NCBI GenBank assembly: GCA_963768185.1
Contig: CAVYGS010000004.1
Location: forward strand, 496,001 to 560,000
Direction of reading: 5' to 3'
Length of the DNA stretch: 64,000 nucleotides
Origin: Palsa-461 sp963768185
GTDB lineage: Bacteria; Actinomycetota; Acidimicrobiia; Acidimicrobiales; RAAP-2
Shown here in pieces: positions 43,759 to 52,637 of this stretch (within the stretch, counting starts at the first letter, position 1; each line of letters starts with the position of its first letter). Both the position numbers and the translations under genes were made by a program. The notes under the pieces were generated by a model. It had not been told where the DNA came from, searched no databases, and saw only the letters and a program-made list of their open reading frames with translations.

Positions 43759-45483
43759 TCAAGCCTGCGCCGCCGGCGAGCCGGGCCAGGGCCGGTCGCT
43801 CGGCGGTGTGCTGCTCCGCGGCGGAACCTTGTAGGTAGTCACGGCGCTCCGGCTCCGGAACATCGCGACCGGGGCGCTCGGGACGGTCCCAGACTTGTAC
43901 CGCTTGCCGCCCTGGGCGTACTCGATCAGCCCCGTGCCTTCGGTGCCTTCCTCGTCCTCACCCTTAGCCTTGGAGTTCCACCAGACGAGCGTGTAGTCGT
44001 TGGGCGACGAGTAGGCCGGGATCGGTGGCGCACCGTGTCTGCCGTAGGCGATCACCGGAGCGGTCGGGCCGCCCCCCTCGGGCGGGGCAGCGAACAGCCC
44101 GGCCCGGAAGTTCGTCGGAGTCAGGTCCGGCCCGGCGAGCTCCAGCCCATCGAAGAGCTCCTCGATCGGCGGGAGGATCGTTGATGCCGTCTTGGTCGCG
44201 GGCGGCTTCTTGCCAGCGCCAAACCACCACGCGTAGAGCCGATACGCCTCGGTAGAGTCGATCGAGAGGGGGACGGGCAGGGCGGAGATCCCGAAGGCGT
44301 GCGCCCACTCCGTTTGGTCGTAGTAGCGGCCGAGTGTCGAAGTGTCCGTGAGAAAGGTCCCGGTGATCACCCATTCGGGGTAGTAGCCGATGTTGGCCGC
44401 CGCCCTGGTCAGGTAGATCGGCATGATTGGGTCGCCGGCGAAGACGACAGTCGTGACCTTCTCCTGCTTGAGCTTGGCCGCGATCGTTGCCGCCTGGTCC
44501 GGAAGCGTGGTGAGGTCGAGCGTGTAAGAGAGCGAGGAGTCCGAGGCGAAGTTGGCGTGCGCCTTCTCGAGGCGGGCGCGGAGCTCGTTGCTGAGAGCGA
44601 CGCCGTCGGGCGTCGGCGGGTTCGACTGGTCGGCCACCACCTCGAACAGGCGCTTGCGGCGCCGGAACGACGCCTCCCCCGCCCAGACCGCACGCTTGCC
44701 GTTCAGCTGATCGATCACGTAGCTGACCGCTGTGTTGAGCAGCGAGTCAATGCTGGGCGTCTCGTCCCAGAGATAGGGCGCGTTCTGCCGCAGCGCGGCG
44801 GCCGTCGTGAAGGTTCCGCACACGATGCAGAGCACATGCAGTCTCGCAAGCTCCTCGGCGTAGACGTTGGTCTGGTCGGGTCCACCGATCGACACGAACG
44901 CGTGCAACTGGGTGGCCACGCGCACGGCGTCGGCCTCCGCAGCGACGGTGTCGGACCCCGTGCCGCTCGCGTTGAACGGAATGAGATTGACGTGGCGACC
45001 GTACAGATTGGCCGTCTTGTTGAACATAGCGACGAAGGCTTGGGCGGTAGCCAGGCTCGTCGCGGTCGTGCCCGTCGCCGCCTGAACTGCGGCTGCTAGA
45101 CCGCCGGGCGGCGCCAGGTAATAGACAACATTGATCGCCTTCGAGCTCACACCGCTCCAGGTGCTGCCGCCGTTGGAGCCGCTGAACTCGGGGACGCAGG
45201 GGGGCGCGTAGAGGGTCGGCATCTTGACCTGGCCGGTCGTGTGGTCACACTCGGGGCCCCACCGGTAGTCCGCGACGCGGCCTTCGCGCTTGGCCGCCGC
45301 GTAGGTGGGGGGGATCACGCTCTTGGACGGTTGCTGGTGCGGCCCCCGGGTCGAGCTGCTCTGCCCCGGGGCCTCGATGGTCGCGACCGTGCCGAAGGCG
45401 ACCAGCGCGAGCACGATCAGCGCAACCGGCCCGTACCGGCGGAGTCTCCCCACGCGGGGCCATGGCGAGGCACCCAGCGTCAC
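43759..45483 (-). CDS. ABC-transporter substrate-binding protein (Peripla_BP_6-like), membrane-anchored
   Basis: A 574-residue protein from GTG 45483. An uncleaved-looking N-terminal helix (YGPVALIVLALVAFGTVATI) anchors it, and no lipobox is present. The periplasmic-binding fold is visible in VVYYLAPPGGLAAAVQAA, DAVRVATQLHAFVSIGGPDQ, VLCIVCGTFTTAAALRQNAP, KVTTVVFAGDPIMPIYLTRA and DSTEAYRLYAWWFGAGKKPP. It is the receptor of the Liv-type transporter encoded just upstream. Its start originally overlapped the preceding stop (GTGA); a 56-bp tandem duplication now separates them. The substrate is unknown; Liv-type systems take amino acids, amides, aromatic acids or urea. Confidence 0.8.
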   Translation of the reverse strand: MTLGASPWPRVGRLRRYGPVALIVLALVAFGTVATIEAPGQSSSTRGPHQQPSKSVIPPTYAAAKREGRVADYRWGPECDHTTGQVKMPTLYAPPCVPEFSGSNGGSTWSGVSSKAINVVYYLAPPGGLAAAVQAATGTTATSLATAQAFVAMFNKTANLYGRHVNLIPFNASGTGSDTVAAEADAVRVATQLHAFVSIGGPDQTNVYAEELARLHVLCIVCGTFTTAAALRQNAPYLWDETPSIDSLLNTAVSYVIDQLNGKRAVWAGEASFRRRKRLFEVVADQSNPPTPDGVALSNELRARLEKAHANFASDSSLSYTLDLTTLPDQAATIAAKLKQEKVTTVVFAGDPIMPIYLTRAAANIGYYPEWVITGTFLTDTSTLGRYYDQTEWAHAFGISALPVPLSIDSTEAYRLYAWWFGAGKKPPATKTASTILPPIEELFDGLELAGPDLTPTNFRAGLFAAPPEGGGPTAPVIAYGRHGAPPIPAYSSPNDYTLVWWNSKAKGEDEEGTEGTGLIEYAQGGKRYKSGTVPSAPVAMFRSRSAVTTYKVPPRSSTPPSDRPWPGSPAAQA

Positions 45484-45562
45484 GCGGTCCCCGTAGACAT
45501 CGAGGCCACGCGGGGCCATGGCGAGGCACCCAGCGTCACGCGGTCCCCGTAGACATCGAGGC
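45451..45562. repeat. Perfect 56-bp tandem duplication at a gene junction
   Basis: Two identical 56-bp units, 45451-45506 and 45507-45562. The unit contains the last codons and TGA of the transporter gene and the GTG start of the binding-protein gene. As a result the transporter stops in the first copy (45536) and the binding protein starts in the second (45483). Since 56 is not a multiple of 3, the first copy's GTG runs to a stop after 20 codons. Confidence 0.95.
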
Positions 45563-48479
45563 CACTCGGGCCCGCACATCGGTGGAACCGAGGAACGCCG
45601 CCGCCACCCGTTCGGAGGCGAAGACCTCGGCCGGTGTGCCGGTCTCGAGCACGGCGCCCCCGTCGAGGACGACGAGGCGATCGGCGAGCTCGGAGACAAA
45701 GCCCATGTTGTGTTCGACGATGAGCAGGCTGGCCGACAACTGATCACGTACCGTGCGGAGCACCCCCACCATCTGCTCGATCTCGCGCTGGGCCACGCCC
45801 GAGGCCGGCTCGTCGAGAAGCACGACGTCGGGCTGGTGCGCCGTCACCGACGCGAGGTCGACCAGCCGCCGCTGTCCGGTGGACAGCTCACTCACGAGGT
45901 GCTCCGTGTAGGGCGCGAGCCCGAAGGCGGCGAGCAGCTCATCGACCCGCCGACCGATGGCCGCCTCGGTGTCTTGCAGCGCGGGGAGCCGCAGCATCGC
46001 GTTCAGCGGGTCCGCGACGTCGACGAAGCGCTCGAGGGCCAGCGACAGCACGTCTCGGACGCTCAGGTTCCGGAACAGCCTCGAGTCCTGGAACAGCCGG
46101 CCCAGACCGAGTCGAGCCCGGAGCGCGGGTGCCCGGTCAGTGACGTCGACCCCGTGGAGGCGGACCCGCCCCGCGCTCGGGCGCTCGAACCCCGACACCA
46201 CGTCGAACAGGGTCGTCTTCCCGGCGCCGTTGGGCCCGATGATCCCCAGGATCTCGCCGGGTTGCACGGCCAGGCTGACGAGATCGAGCGCGGCGATGCC
46301 CCCGAATGCGATCGACACGTCGACCACCTCGAGTGCGGGCGTGTCGGAGTTGCCGACCTGGCGGACGAGCGAGCCGTCGGGGCGGGGTGAGGCTGCCTCG
46401 CGCAGGTAGATCGAGCGCAACAGGTCGGGGCGCGCTGCGATCTCCTGGGCGGTGCCTGCGAACCGCAGCGTGCCGCTCTCCATCACGTAGCCCCGGTCGG
46501 CCACCGAGACCGCGACGTCGACGGACTGCTCGACGAGCAGCACCGCTGTCCCACCGTCGCGCAAGGAGCCCACCGAAGCGAGAAGATCCTCGACGACGAT
46601 CGGGGCGAGCCCAAGTGAGAGCTCGTCGATAAGCAGCAGCCTCGGTCTGGCCAGCAGCGCCATCGCGAGGGCGAGCATCTGCTGCTGGCCACCCGAGAGG
46701 TTTCCGGCGCGCGACGTGCGTCGGGACTCGAGGTCGGGGAAGAGTTCGAGCGCGCGGTCGAGGGGGTCGTCGCCGGCATCGATGCGCCGCGAGCGCCACG
46801 CGGCAGCCCGAAGGTTCTCCTGGACGCTCAGACTGGGGAACACTCCGGCACCGCCGGGGACCTGGGCGATCCCGAGCCGTGCGATTTCGTCAGGCGGCAT
46901 GTGGGTGATGTCGCGACCGTCGAAGACCACCGCGCCGCCGCTCGCCTCGACGACCCCGCCGATCGCCCGCATGACCGTCGACTTTCCCGCCCCGTTGGTC
47001 CCGAGGAGGGCGACGATTTCGCCCTCGGCGATCTCGAGGTGGAAGCCATCGACCACCGTGACACCGTCGTAGCCGACCGTGAGGTCCTGGACGGCGAGCA
47101 GCGGGAGCCGCCCGCGTCGGCGCTCGGCCAGCATCCGGGCCCGGGTCCGCATCGACGTCCAGACGTTACGCACGTCGCGGTCGATCTGACCACCGGCACT
47201 CGAGACGATGAGCCCGCCCAGCGCGAACACCGGAACGGTGAGCAGCAGCCCGTAGCGGAACCCAAAGCGATCGCCGAGCGCGCCCACCGCCGGCAACACG
47301 ATCAGGCCCGGAAGGATGAACAGCGAGCCGATCGCGAAGCCGATCGACCGCGCGCGCGCCGGGATGGCGAGTGACAGCGAGGCCAACACCCCTGGGGCCA
47401 CGATCGCGAGCGAGAGCTCGATCCCGGCGTCGGCGAAGAAGGCGACGGGCACGTTCGGGGCGAGCGCGAACAGGATCGCGAACGCCGACGCCACCAGTGC
47501 GGCGATGCCGAGCATCCCGAACACCCGCTTCAACCCGTTCCGTGCGAACCGGGAGGCCAGCGTGGCCCCGACGATGAGGCCGACGATGTGGAACACCTGA
47601 ACCGGCGCGGTGAGGTAAGCGCGCTCGGTGACGTCGAGGTGGAAGGTCTCCTGGTATTGGAGCGACGCCAGCGACGCGAACCCGGACAGGGCGGCCGCGA
47701 GCAACGGCAGTGCGTAGAAGATCCGCCGCAGCGCGGCGATCTTCCACACCATGCGCCAGGCCTCCCCGAACGATGGCGGGTGCTCGCGCTGCTCCTGCTC
47801 GGTCGACTCGGCGACCTGCTCAGCGCTGTCCTCGTCGCCGGCGACACCCGACTCCGCCATTTGTTGCGCGAGCGCCGCCTGCTCGTGGCGCCCGCGGAGC
47901 GGTTCCCGGAGCCGGAGCCCGACCAGGGCCGCGACCACGAGCGGCACGGCGAAGAAGAGGAACGGTGCCCGCCAGTTGAACAGGTCGGCCAGCCCGGCGC
48001 CGAGGAGCACGCCGACGAGCGTGCCAATGCTGTCTCCGCCGCGGTGGGCGTAGTAGACGCGCTGGCGCGCACCCACCGGGTAGTAGTCGGCGAGCAACGA
48101 GTTGTGCGTCGGGAAGATGACGGCCTGGCCCATGTTCATGCCGCTCAGCGCGATGGCCGCGATGACGGCGCTCGATGCAAGGCCGAGGCCGATCGAAAAC
48201 AGTGCCGCGAGGGTGGCCCCGATCGAGCGCGATGCGGACCCGCCGCCCGGTCCGGTCGGCCAGCACGGCTATCGGCACCGTGCAGAGCAGCGCCGCCGCG
48301 CCGCCGATGGCCGTGATGAGCAGGATGCCCGCATTGGTCAGGTGAAAGGCGTCCCGCAGATTCGGCGTCAGGAGCCCGTACACGCTCTTGTTGGCGGCGT
48401 CGAGCATCTCGAGGCTGAACAGGACCCCGAGGGGGAAGAGCGCTGCGCCACCGGTGAAGCGCTCCAGGCGGGCTCTCAT
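45536..48479 (-). CDS. MFS permease fused to LivF-like and LivG-like ABC ATPases (one frameshift)
   Basis: One polypeptide of about 980 residues if one base near 48225 is removed. The ATG at 48479 reads MRARLERFTGGAALFPLGV with LFSLEMLDAANKSVYGLLTP, the start of an MFS protein, up to RTGRRVRIAL. The frame then shifts and resumes at GATLAALFSIGLGLAS; from the internal ATG at 48139 it is open to 45536. The MFS part spans about 1-430. ABC domain 1 (LivF-like): ALLGTNGAGKSTVMRAI, NLSGGQQQMLALAMALL, LLLIDELSLGLAP. ABC domain 2 (LivG-like): GIIGPNGAGKTTLFDVVSGF, ELSTGQRRLVDLASV, VVLLDEPASGVAQ. The ATG overlaps the LivHM stop (ATGA). Confidence 0.85.
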
Positions 48480-50533
48480 GCCACACCGGCCGGCGTCGGG
48501 ATGGTCAGCGGCGTGGCGTCGCCCGAGGATGCCGCACCGCGGCGGCGGGCCAACCGCTCGACGGCCCGGTCACGCAGCAAGTACCAGAGCCCGGACACGC
48601 CGGCCGGGAACGCGAGCAGCACGACGAGGACCCCGAATGCCGAGGGCAGCAGCTGCCAGCTGGGCGGCAGGAAGGTGGTGCTGCCCTCGACCAACGCGGC
48701 GCCGATAATGGCGCCGAGGGGTGAGCCGAGCCCGCCGACCGCGGTGGCCGCAAAGACCGCGAGGCTGGCCGGGACGTAGTAGGTGATCTCGTTGTACTGC
48801 TGGTTGACGACTAGCAGGAGGCAGCCGGCCACCCCGGCGATCGCCCCCGACACCGCGAACCCAGTCAACTTGGTCCGCATGCTGCGCACCCCGTAGGCCG
48901 CTGCGGCTCGTTCGTTGCTCGGCAACGCACGCAGCACCCGACCCGCGCGGCTGTGGCGCAACCCCCGCACGCCGAGCAGGACCAGGACGAGACACCCGAG
49001 ACAGACGGCGAAGATCGAAGACTCGGTCCCGAGGGTGACTCCGAACAGCCGGACCGTGCCAACAAAGCCTTCGGGAATCCACGAGAACTCCGCCCGGTCC
49101 AACAGATAGCCCGACGCCGCCAGGCCGAACGCGAGCGTCGTGACGGCCACGAAGATCCCATCCAGGCGCAGCGTCGGGATGCCCACCAGCGTGGCGGCGA
49201 GCGCGCCGGCCGCGGCGGCGAGCAACAGCGCGAGGCTGAGGTCCCAACCCCAGTCGATGAGGGCGACGGCGCCGACCGTCGCCCCGACGGCGGCGAAGGA
49301 CATCTGGGCGAGGCTGACCTGGCCGGCCCACCCCGTGAGCACGACGGTCGAACAACCAATGATCGCCAGTATCACCAGCGTCGACATGTCGATCAGCGTG
49401 GCGGCACCCATCCAGAGCGCTGCGGAGAACGCCATGGCGCACAGCACGATCCCAGCCACCGGCGTGCCGAGGCGCACGGCCGGCAGCGAACGCAGCGAAC
49501 TGCGCAGCTCGCGTACCCCGCCGACGAGCGTCCAGCCGCTCCCGGCCTCCCGTTCGCTGCGGCCGGCCACTAGCTGGCGGACCAGGATGGAAGCCAGCAC
49601 GACCCCGGCGACCACCGCGAGGACGATCGCGGGGTTGGTCGGTTGGTTCCAGGAGACGCCTTCTTCCAGGATCCCGAGCCCGACCGCCGAAGCCGCGATG
49701 ACCGGGAGGTTGTCGAACCCGCCGAGCGCCAGCGCCGCCAGCGCGCTGACCAGCGCGGTGAGGCTGAACGTCGGGTCCAAGGGGAGGCCCACGAGGGTCG
49801 CCTTGAAAAAGATGCTGGCGAACGAGAGCAGTCCGGCTACAACCCAGGTGACAGTCTGCAGCCGGTTGACGGCGATGCCGAGCATGGCGGCGCGGTCGCG
49901 GCGATCGCCGGTGGCTCGCACGGCGATCCCGATGTCGCTGCGTCGGAACCACAACCCCACTGCGGCAAGCGCGCCGATCGACACGATCACCGACATGAGG
50001 TCATTGGCGTTGAAGATGATCGGCGAGAGATGCCAGGACAGGTGCCACGGGAAGTTTGCGACCGCCGTCGAGATCGGGGTCACGCCCCAGATCCGCGGGG
50101 TGAGGAGACTGACCACCACCAACACCTGCGACAGGCCGATCGTCGCGACCGTGAGCACGATCCGCGACGCCTTGGCAAACCGACGGATAACCAAAACCTC
50201 GGCGGCCACCGCCACGATACCCGCGGTCAGAAGCCCAGTCGCTAGGCCAAGGAAGTAGTTAACCCCGGTGAACGAGATCATGCCGACCGCAAGGACCGCT
50301 GGCGCGGTTCCGAGATCACCCTGGGCGAAGTTGACCGTCTTGTTCAAGCGGTAGACGAGCGCCAGACCCACCGCCATCAGCGAGCCGAGCAACCCGCTGA
50401 CAGCGCCCTGCACCCACACCCCGACCGGCATCCGGAAGAACGCGAGCTGGAGTGCGACGACCGCGGCGACCGGGAGGAGGGATCGGGCCACCAGGGTCGG
50501 GCGCGCACCGGCGAAGGGGGGTGCAACTCGCAT
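48476..50533 (-). CDS. Branched-chain amino acid ABC permease, LivH-LivM fusion
   Basis: A 685-residue membrane protein. The first half is LivH-like (VQGAVSGLLGSLMAVGLALV, YRLNKTVNFAQGDLGTAP with the conserved NxxNFAxGD, VLTVATIGLSQVL, GDRRDRAAMLGIAVNRLQTV). The second half is LivM-like (LAIIGCSTVVLTGWAGQVSL with AQMSFAAVGA, PTLRLDGIFVAVTTLAFGLA, LRALPSNERAAAAYGVRSMR, FAVSGAIAGVAGCLL). Together they supply both permease subunits of a Liv-type importer. The start at 50533 precedes the first helix. It is the first gene of a three-gene operon, divergent from a TetR gene; its stop overlaps the next start (ATGA). Confidence 0.92.
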   Translation of the reverse strand: MRVAPPFAGARPTLVARSLLPVAAVVALQLAFFRMPVGVWVQGAVSGLLGSLMAVGLALVYRLNKTVNFAQGDLGTAPAVLAVGMISFTGVNYFLGLATGLLTAGIVAVAAEVLVIRRFAKASRIVLTVATIGLSQVLVVVSLLTPRIWGVTPISTAVANFPWHLSWHLSPIIFNANDLMSVIVSIGALAAVGLWFRRSDIGIAVRATGDRRDRAAMLGIAVNRLQTVTWVVAGLLSFASIFFKATLVGLPLDPTFSLTALVSALAALALGGFDNLPVIAASAVGLGILEEGVSWNQPTNPAIVLAVVAGVVLASILVRQLVAGRSEREAGSGWTLVGGVRELRSSLRSLPAVRLGTPVAGIVLCAMAFSAALWMGAATLIDMSTLVILAIIGCSTVVLTGWAGQVSLAQMSFAAVGATVGAVALIDWGWDLSLALLLAAAAGALAATLVGIPTLRLDGIFVAVTTLAFGLAASGYLLDRAEFSWIPEGFVGTVRLFGVTLGTESSIFAVCLGCLVLVLLGVRGLRHSRAGRVLRALPSNERAAAAYGVRSMRTKLTGFAVSGAIAGVAGCLLLVVNQQYNEITYYVPASLAVFAATAVGGLGSPLGAIIGAALVEGSTTFLPPSWQLLPSAFGVLVVLLAFPAGVSGLWYLLRDRAVERLARRRGAASSGDATPLTIPTPAGVA

Positions 50534-50569
50534 CTCGGACCCCCGCACCGAACACTTGCCTCCGAGAAC

Positions 50570-50601
50570 TAACGATTCGTTACTATGGCCGACGGTACCG
50601 T
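50570..50601. promoter_or_regulatory. Operator-like palindromes in the TetR/LivHM divergent region
   Basis: TAACGATTCGTTA (50570-50582) is a perfect odd palindrome and ACGGTACCGT (50592-50601) a perfect even one. TACTAT (50581-50586) may be the -10 box of the TetR gene, with TTGCCT (50556-50561) as a weak -35. The first palindrome overlaps the -10, as expected for an autoregulatory TetR operator. Confidence 0.5.
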
Positions 50602-50652
50602 ACGCTTCGACGCCCGGCAAGGGGTACCCGACTCGAGGGAGGACGTTGCGAC

Positions 50653-51275
50653 GTGAGCACGAACGTGAGGCCCACCGAGGCGGACGAGCCGAGGCGCGCC
50701 CGGGATCGGGGCGCCACCGAGGAGCGGATCCTGCGCGCCGCCTGGCGCCTGTTCAAGCGAGGGGGACCGCTCGCAGGGATGAACCTGCAGGAGGTCGCCG
50801 ACGAGGCCGGCGTCAACCGGAGCCTCGTCTACCAGTACTTCAGGACCAAGGAGGAGCTGGTAGCGAGGGCGCTCGCCAGCCAGCTTGACCGAGCCCGCCC
50901 GCGCTTCAACGCCGGGTCCGGACAGCCGTTCATCGACCGTCGCCTGGCCGCCTTTTCGATCGTCGCGAGCGATCCGACAACCGCACGCGTCATCACCCAG
51001 CTGGTGCTCGCCGGCGACCGCGAGGTGAAGGTCCTGCCGATGTTGGACCAGGCGCGCGGGGTCCTCGCCCGTGACCTGGAGGACGGTTCGCTCCCCCCGG
51101 ATCCGACGCCGAGGTCATGCAGGCGATGACGTCGATCCTCCATCTGGCCTACTCCGTCTTCCGCGAGTCCCTGGCACGAGAGCTCAGAATCAAGCTGACT
51201 GAGCTGGATGACCGAGCGAAGGCGGTGTTCGAGCTGATGCTCCGCGGGCTCGTCTCGGGTCCGGCCGCCGGTTGA
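50653..51275 (+). CDS. TetR family regulator, frameshifted near the C-terminus
   Basis: Starts at GTG 50653 after GAGGGAGGA. The DNA-binding domain is RGATEERILRAAWRLFKRGG, then LAGMNLQEVADEAGVNRSLV, YQYFRTKEELVARALASQ. The frame breaks in the run CCCCCC at 51093-51098 and would end at 51129; adding one C continues as GSDAEVMQAMTSILHLAYSV, then LTELDDRAKAVFELMLRGLV to the stop at 51275, the normal end of the ligand domain. It is probably the repressor of the divergent transporter operon. A homopolymer indel by sequencing is as likely as mutation. Confidence 0.8.
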
Positions 51276-51320
51276 TGACGGGCACGAGCCACCGGCCGTC
51301 ACGAACCGAGAGGAGCGGAG

Positions 51321-52637
51321 ATGCCACCTGCGCCTAGAGGACGCATCATCCAGGTGACCGACGAGGTCCGCCTCGCGCTCGGCTACCACCTCGGCAGCGT
51401 GATCCAGGTCAGCACGCCGGAGGGGTCGGTGATCATCGACTCGACCGGAGGGACCTCGAACGCCGCCAACGCGCGCGATGACTTACGCCTGTTTGGAGAG
51501 CTCGACACGAAGTATCTGCTCTACACCCACTGCCACCCTGACCACTGTGGCGGCGCGGAGCCGCTCACAATCGACACCACTGAGCACATCGTCGCCCAGG
51601 CGCTCATGCCCGGGCTCTGGTACCGGGACATGGTGTGCATCGGCCCCTGGCACGAGCGCATTCGGTCATGGCAGCGCGGCCTCCCGCTCGAGGCCGGTCC
51701 GCCGAAGCTCGTCTCGGCCAAGCAGAACCTCGCGGTGTTTGACGATCCCGACCGCTCGTATCTCGAGCCGACGCTGACCTTCGACACCGAGCTCGACTTG
51801 GAGCTCGGTGGGCTGACCTTCCACCTGGAGCACACTGAGGGCGAGACCCGGGACCACCTTCTCGTCTGGGTCCCCGAGCTCGGCGTGTTGTGCCCGGGCG
51901 ACCTCTACTACGCGTCGTTCCCCAACCTGTCGACGCCGGCCATCGGACCGCGTCCGATCCAGGGCTGGATCCAATCGTTGGAGCGATTCATGGAGTTCGA
52001 CGTCGAGCACCTTGTCCCGAGTCACACCCGGCCGATCTCGGGACGCGATGAGGTGAAAGAGGTGCTCGGCAACTACCGAGACGCGATCGCGCACATCTGG
52101 GATTCGTCGATGCAAGCGATGAACGACGGGCTCTCGGTCCACCAGGCTGCGCGATCGATCACCCTCCCGGAGCGCCTGGCCGCGCTCCCTTATCTCGCTG
52201 AGACATACGGCACCATCTCCTGGGGGGTCCGCGCGGTGTACGACCAGCTGACGGGCTGGTACGACGGCGACCCGGCCAATCTCGACCGACTCCCCGTCGA
52301 GCACCTCGATCGAGAGGTCGTGGCCCTGGCAGGTGCTGACGCGATCGTCGCCCGGGCCGAAGCCCTGCATGCCGAGGGGCAGCACCAGCTCGCCCTCGAG
52401 CTGCTTTCCCTTGTCATCGGCGCCGAGCCCGGCCACGAGCGGGCGAACCGCCTGCAGATTTCGGTATGCGGTGCGCTCATCGGTGAGGCAACGAGCATGA
52501 ACCAGCGCGGCTTTTACTGGAGCGGGGTGCGCATCGCCGAGGCCCGGCTCGCCGCCGATGATGCTTCTGGGCAGGAGGCCTGCCCTCTGCTGTCACGACC
52601 CGACCAGCGTGGACTAGTTACTCAAAACCACCGATAA
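51321..52637 (+). CDS. Metallo-beta-lactamase-fold hydrolase with alkylsulfatase-type dimerisation region
   Basis: About 430 residues. The MBL domain has YTHCHPDHCGGAEPLTID (HxHxDH, zinc site), LEHTEGETRDHLLVWVPELG, VLCPGDLYYASFPN (the metal-bridging Asp) and VEHLVPSHTRPISG (His). The C-terminal part (IVARAEALHAEGQHQLALEL with SLVIGAEPGHERANRL) is the helical dimerisation domain of alkyl/aryl sulfatase-type MBL proteins. The last eight residues and the stop come from the IS1380 inverted repeat, so the native C-terminus may be altered. SD GAGAGGAGCGGAG. The substrate is unknown. Confidence 0.87.
   Translation: MPPAPRGRIIQVTDEVRLALGYHLGSVIQVSTPEGSVIIDSTGGTSNAANARDDLRLFGELDTKYLLYTHCHPDHCGGAEPLTIDTTEHIVAQALMPGLWYRDMVCIGPWHERIRSWQRGLPLEAGPPKLVSAKQNLAVFDDPDRSYLEPTLTFDTELDLELGGLTFHLEHTEGETRDHLLVWVPELGVLCPGDLYYASFPNLSTPAIGPRPIQGWIQSLERFMEFDVEHLVPSHTRPISGRDEVKEVLGNYRDAIAHIWDSSMQAMNDGLSVHQAARSITLPERLAALPYLAETYGTISWGVRAVYDQLTGWYDGDPANLDRLPVEHLDREVVALAGADAIVARAEALHAEGQHQLALELLSLVIGAEPGHERANRLQISVCGALIGEATSMNQRGFYWSGVRIAEARLAADDASGQEACPLLSRPDQRGLVTQNHR

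Noticed and set aside
45518..45743. Small plus-strand frames within the 56-bp duplication
   Set aside because: They arise from the reverse strand of the transporter and binding-protein genes.
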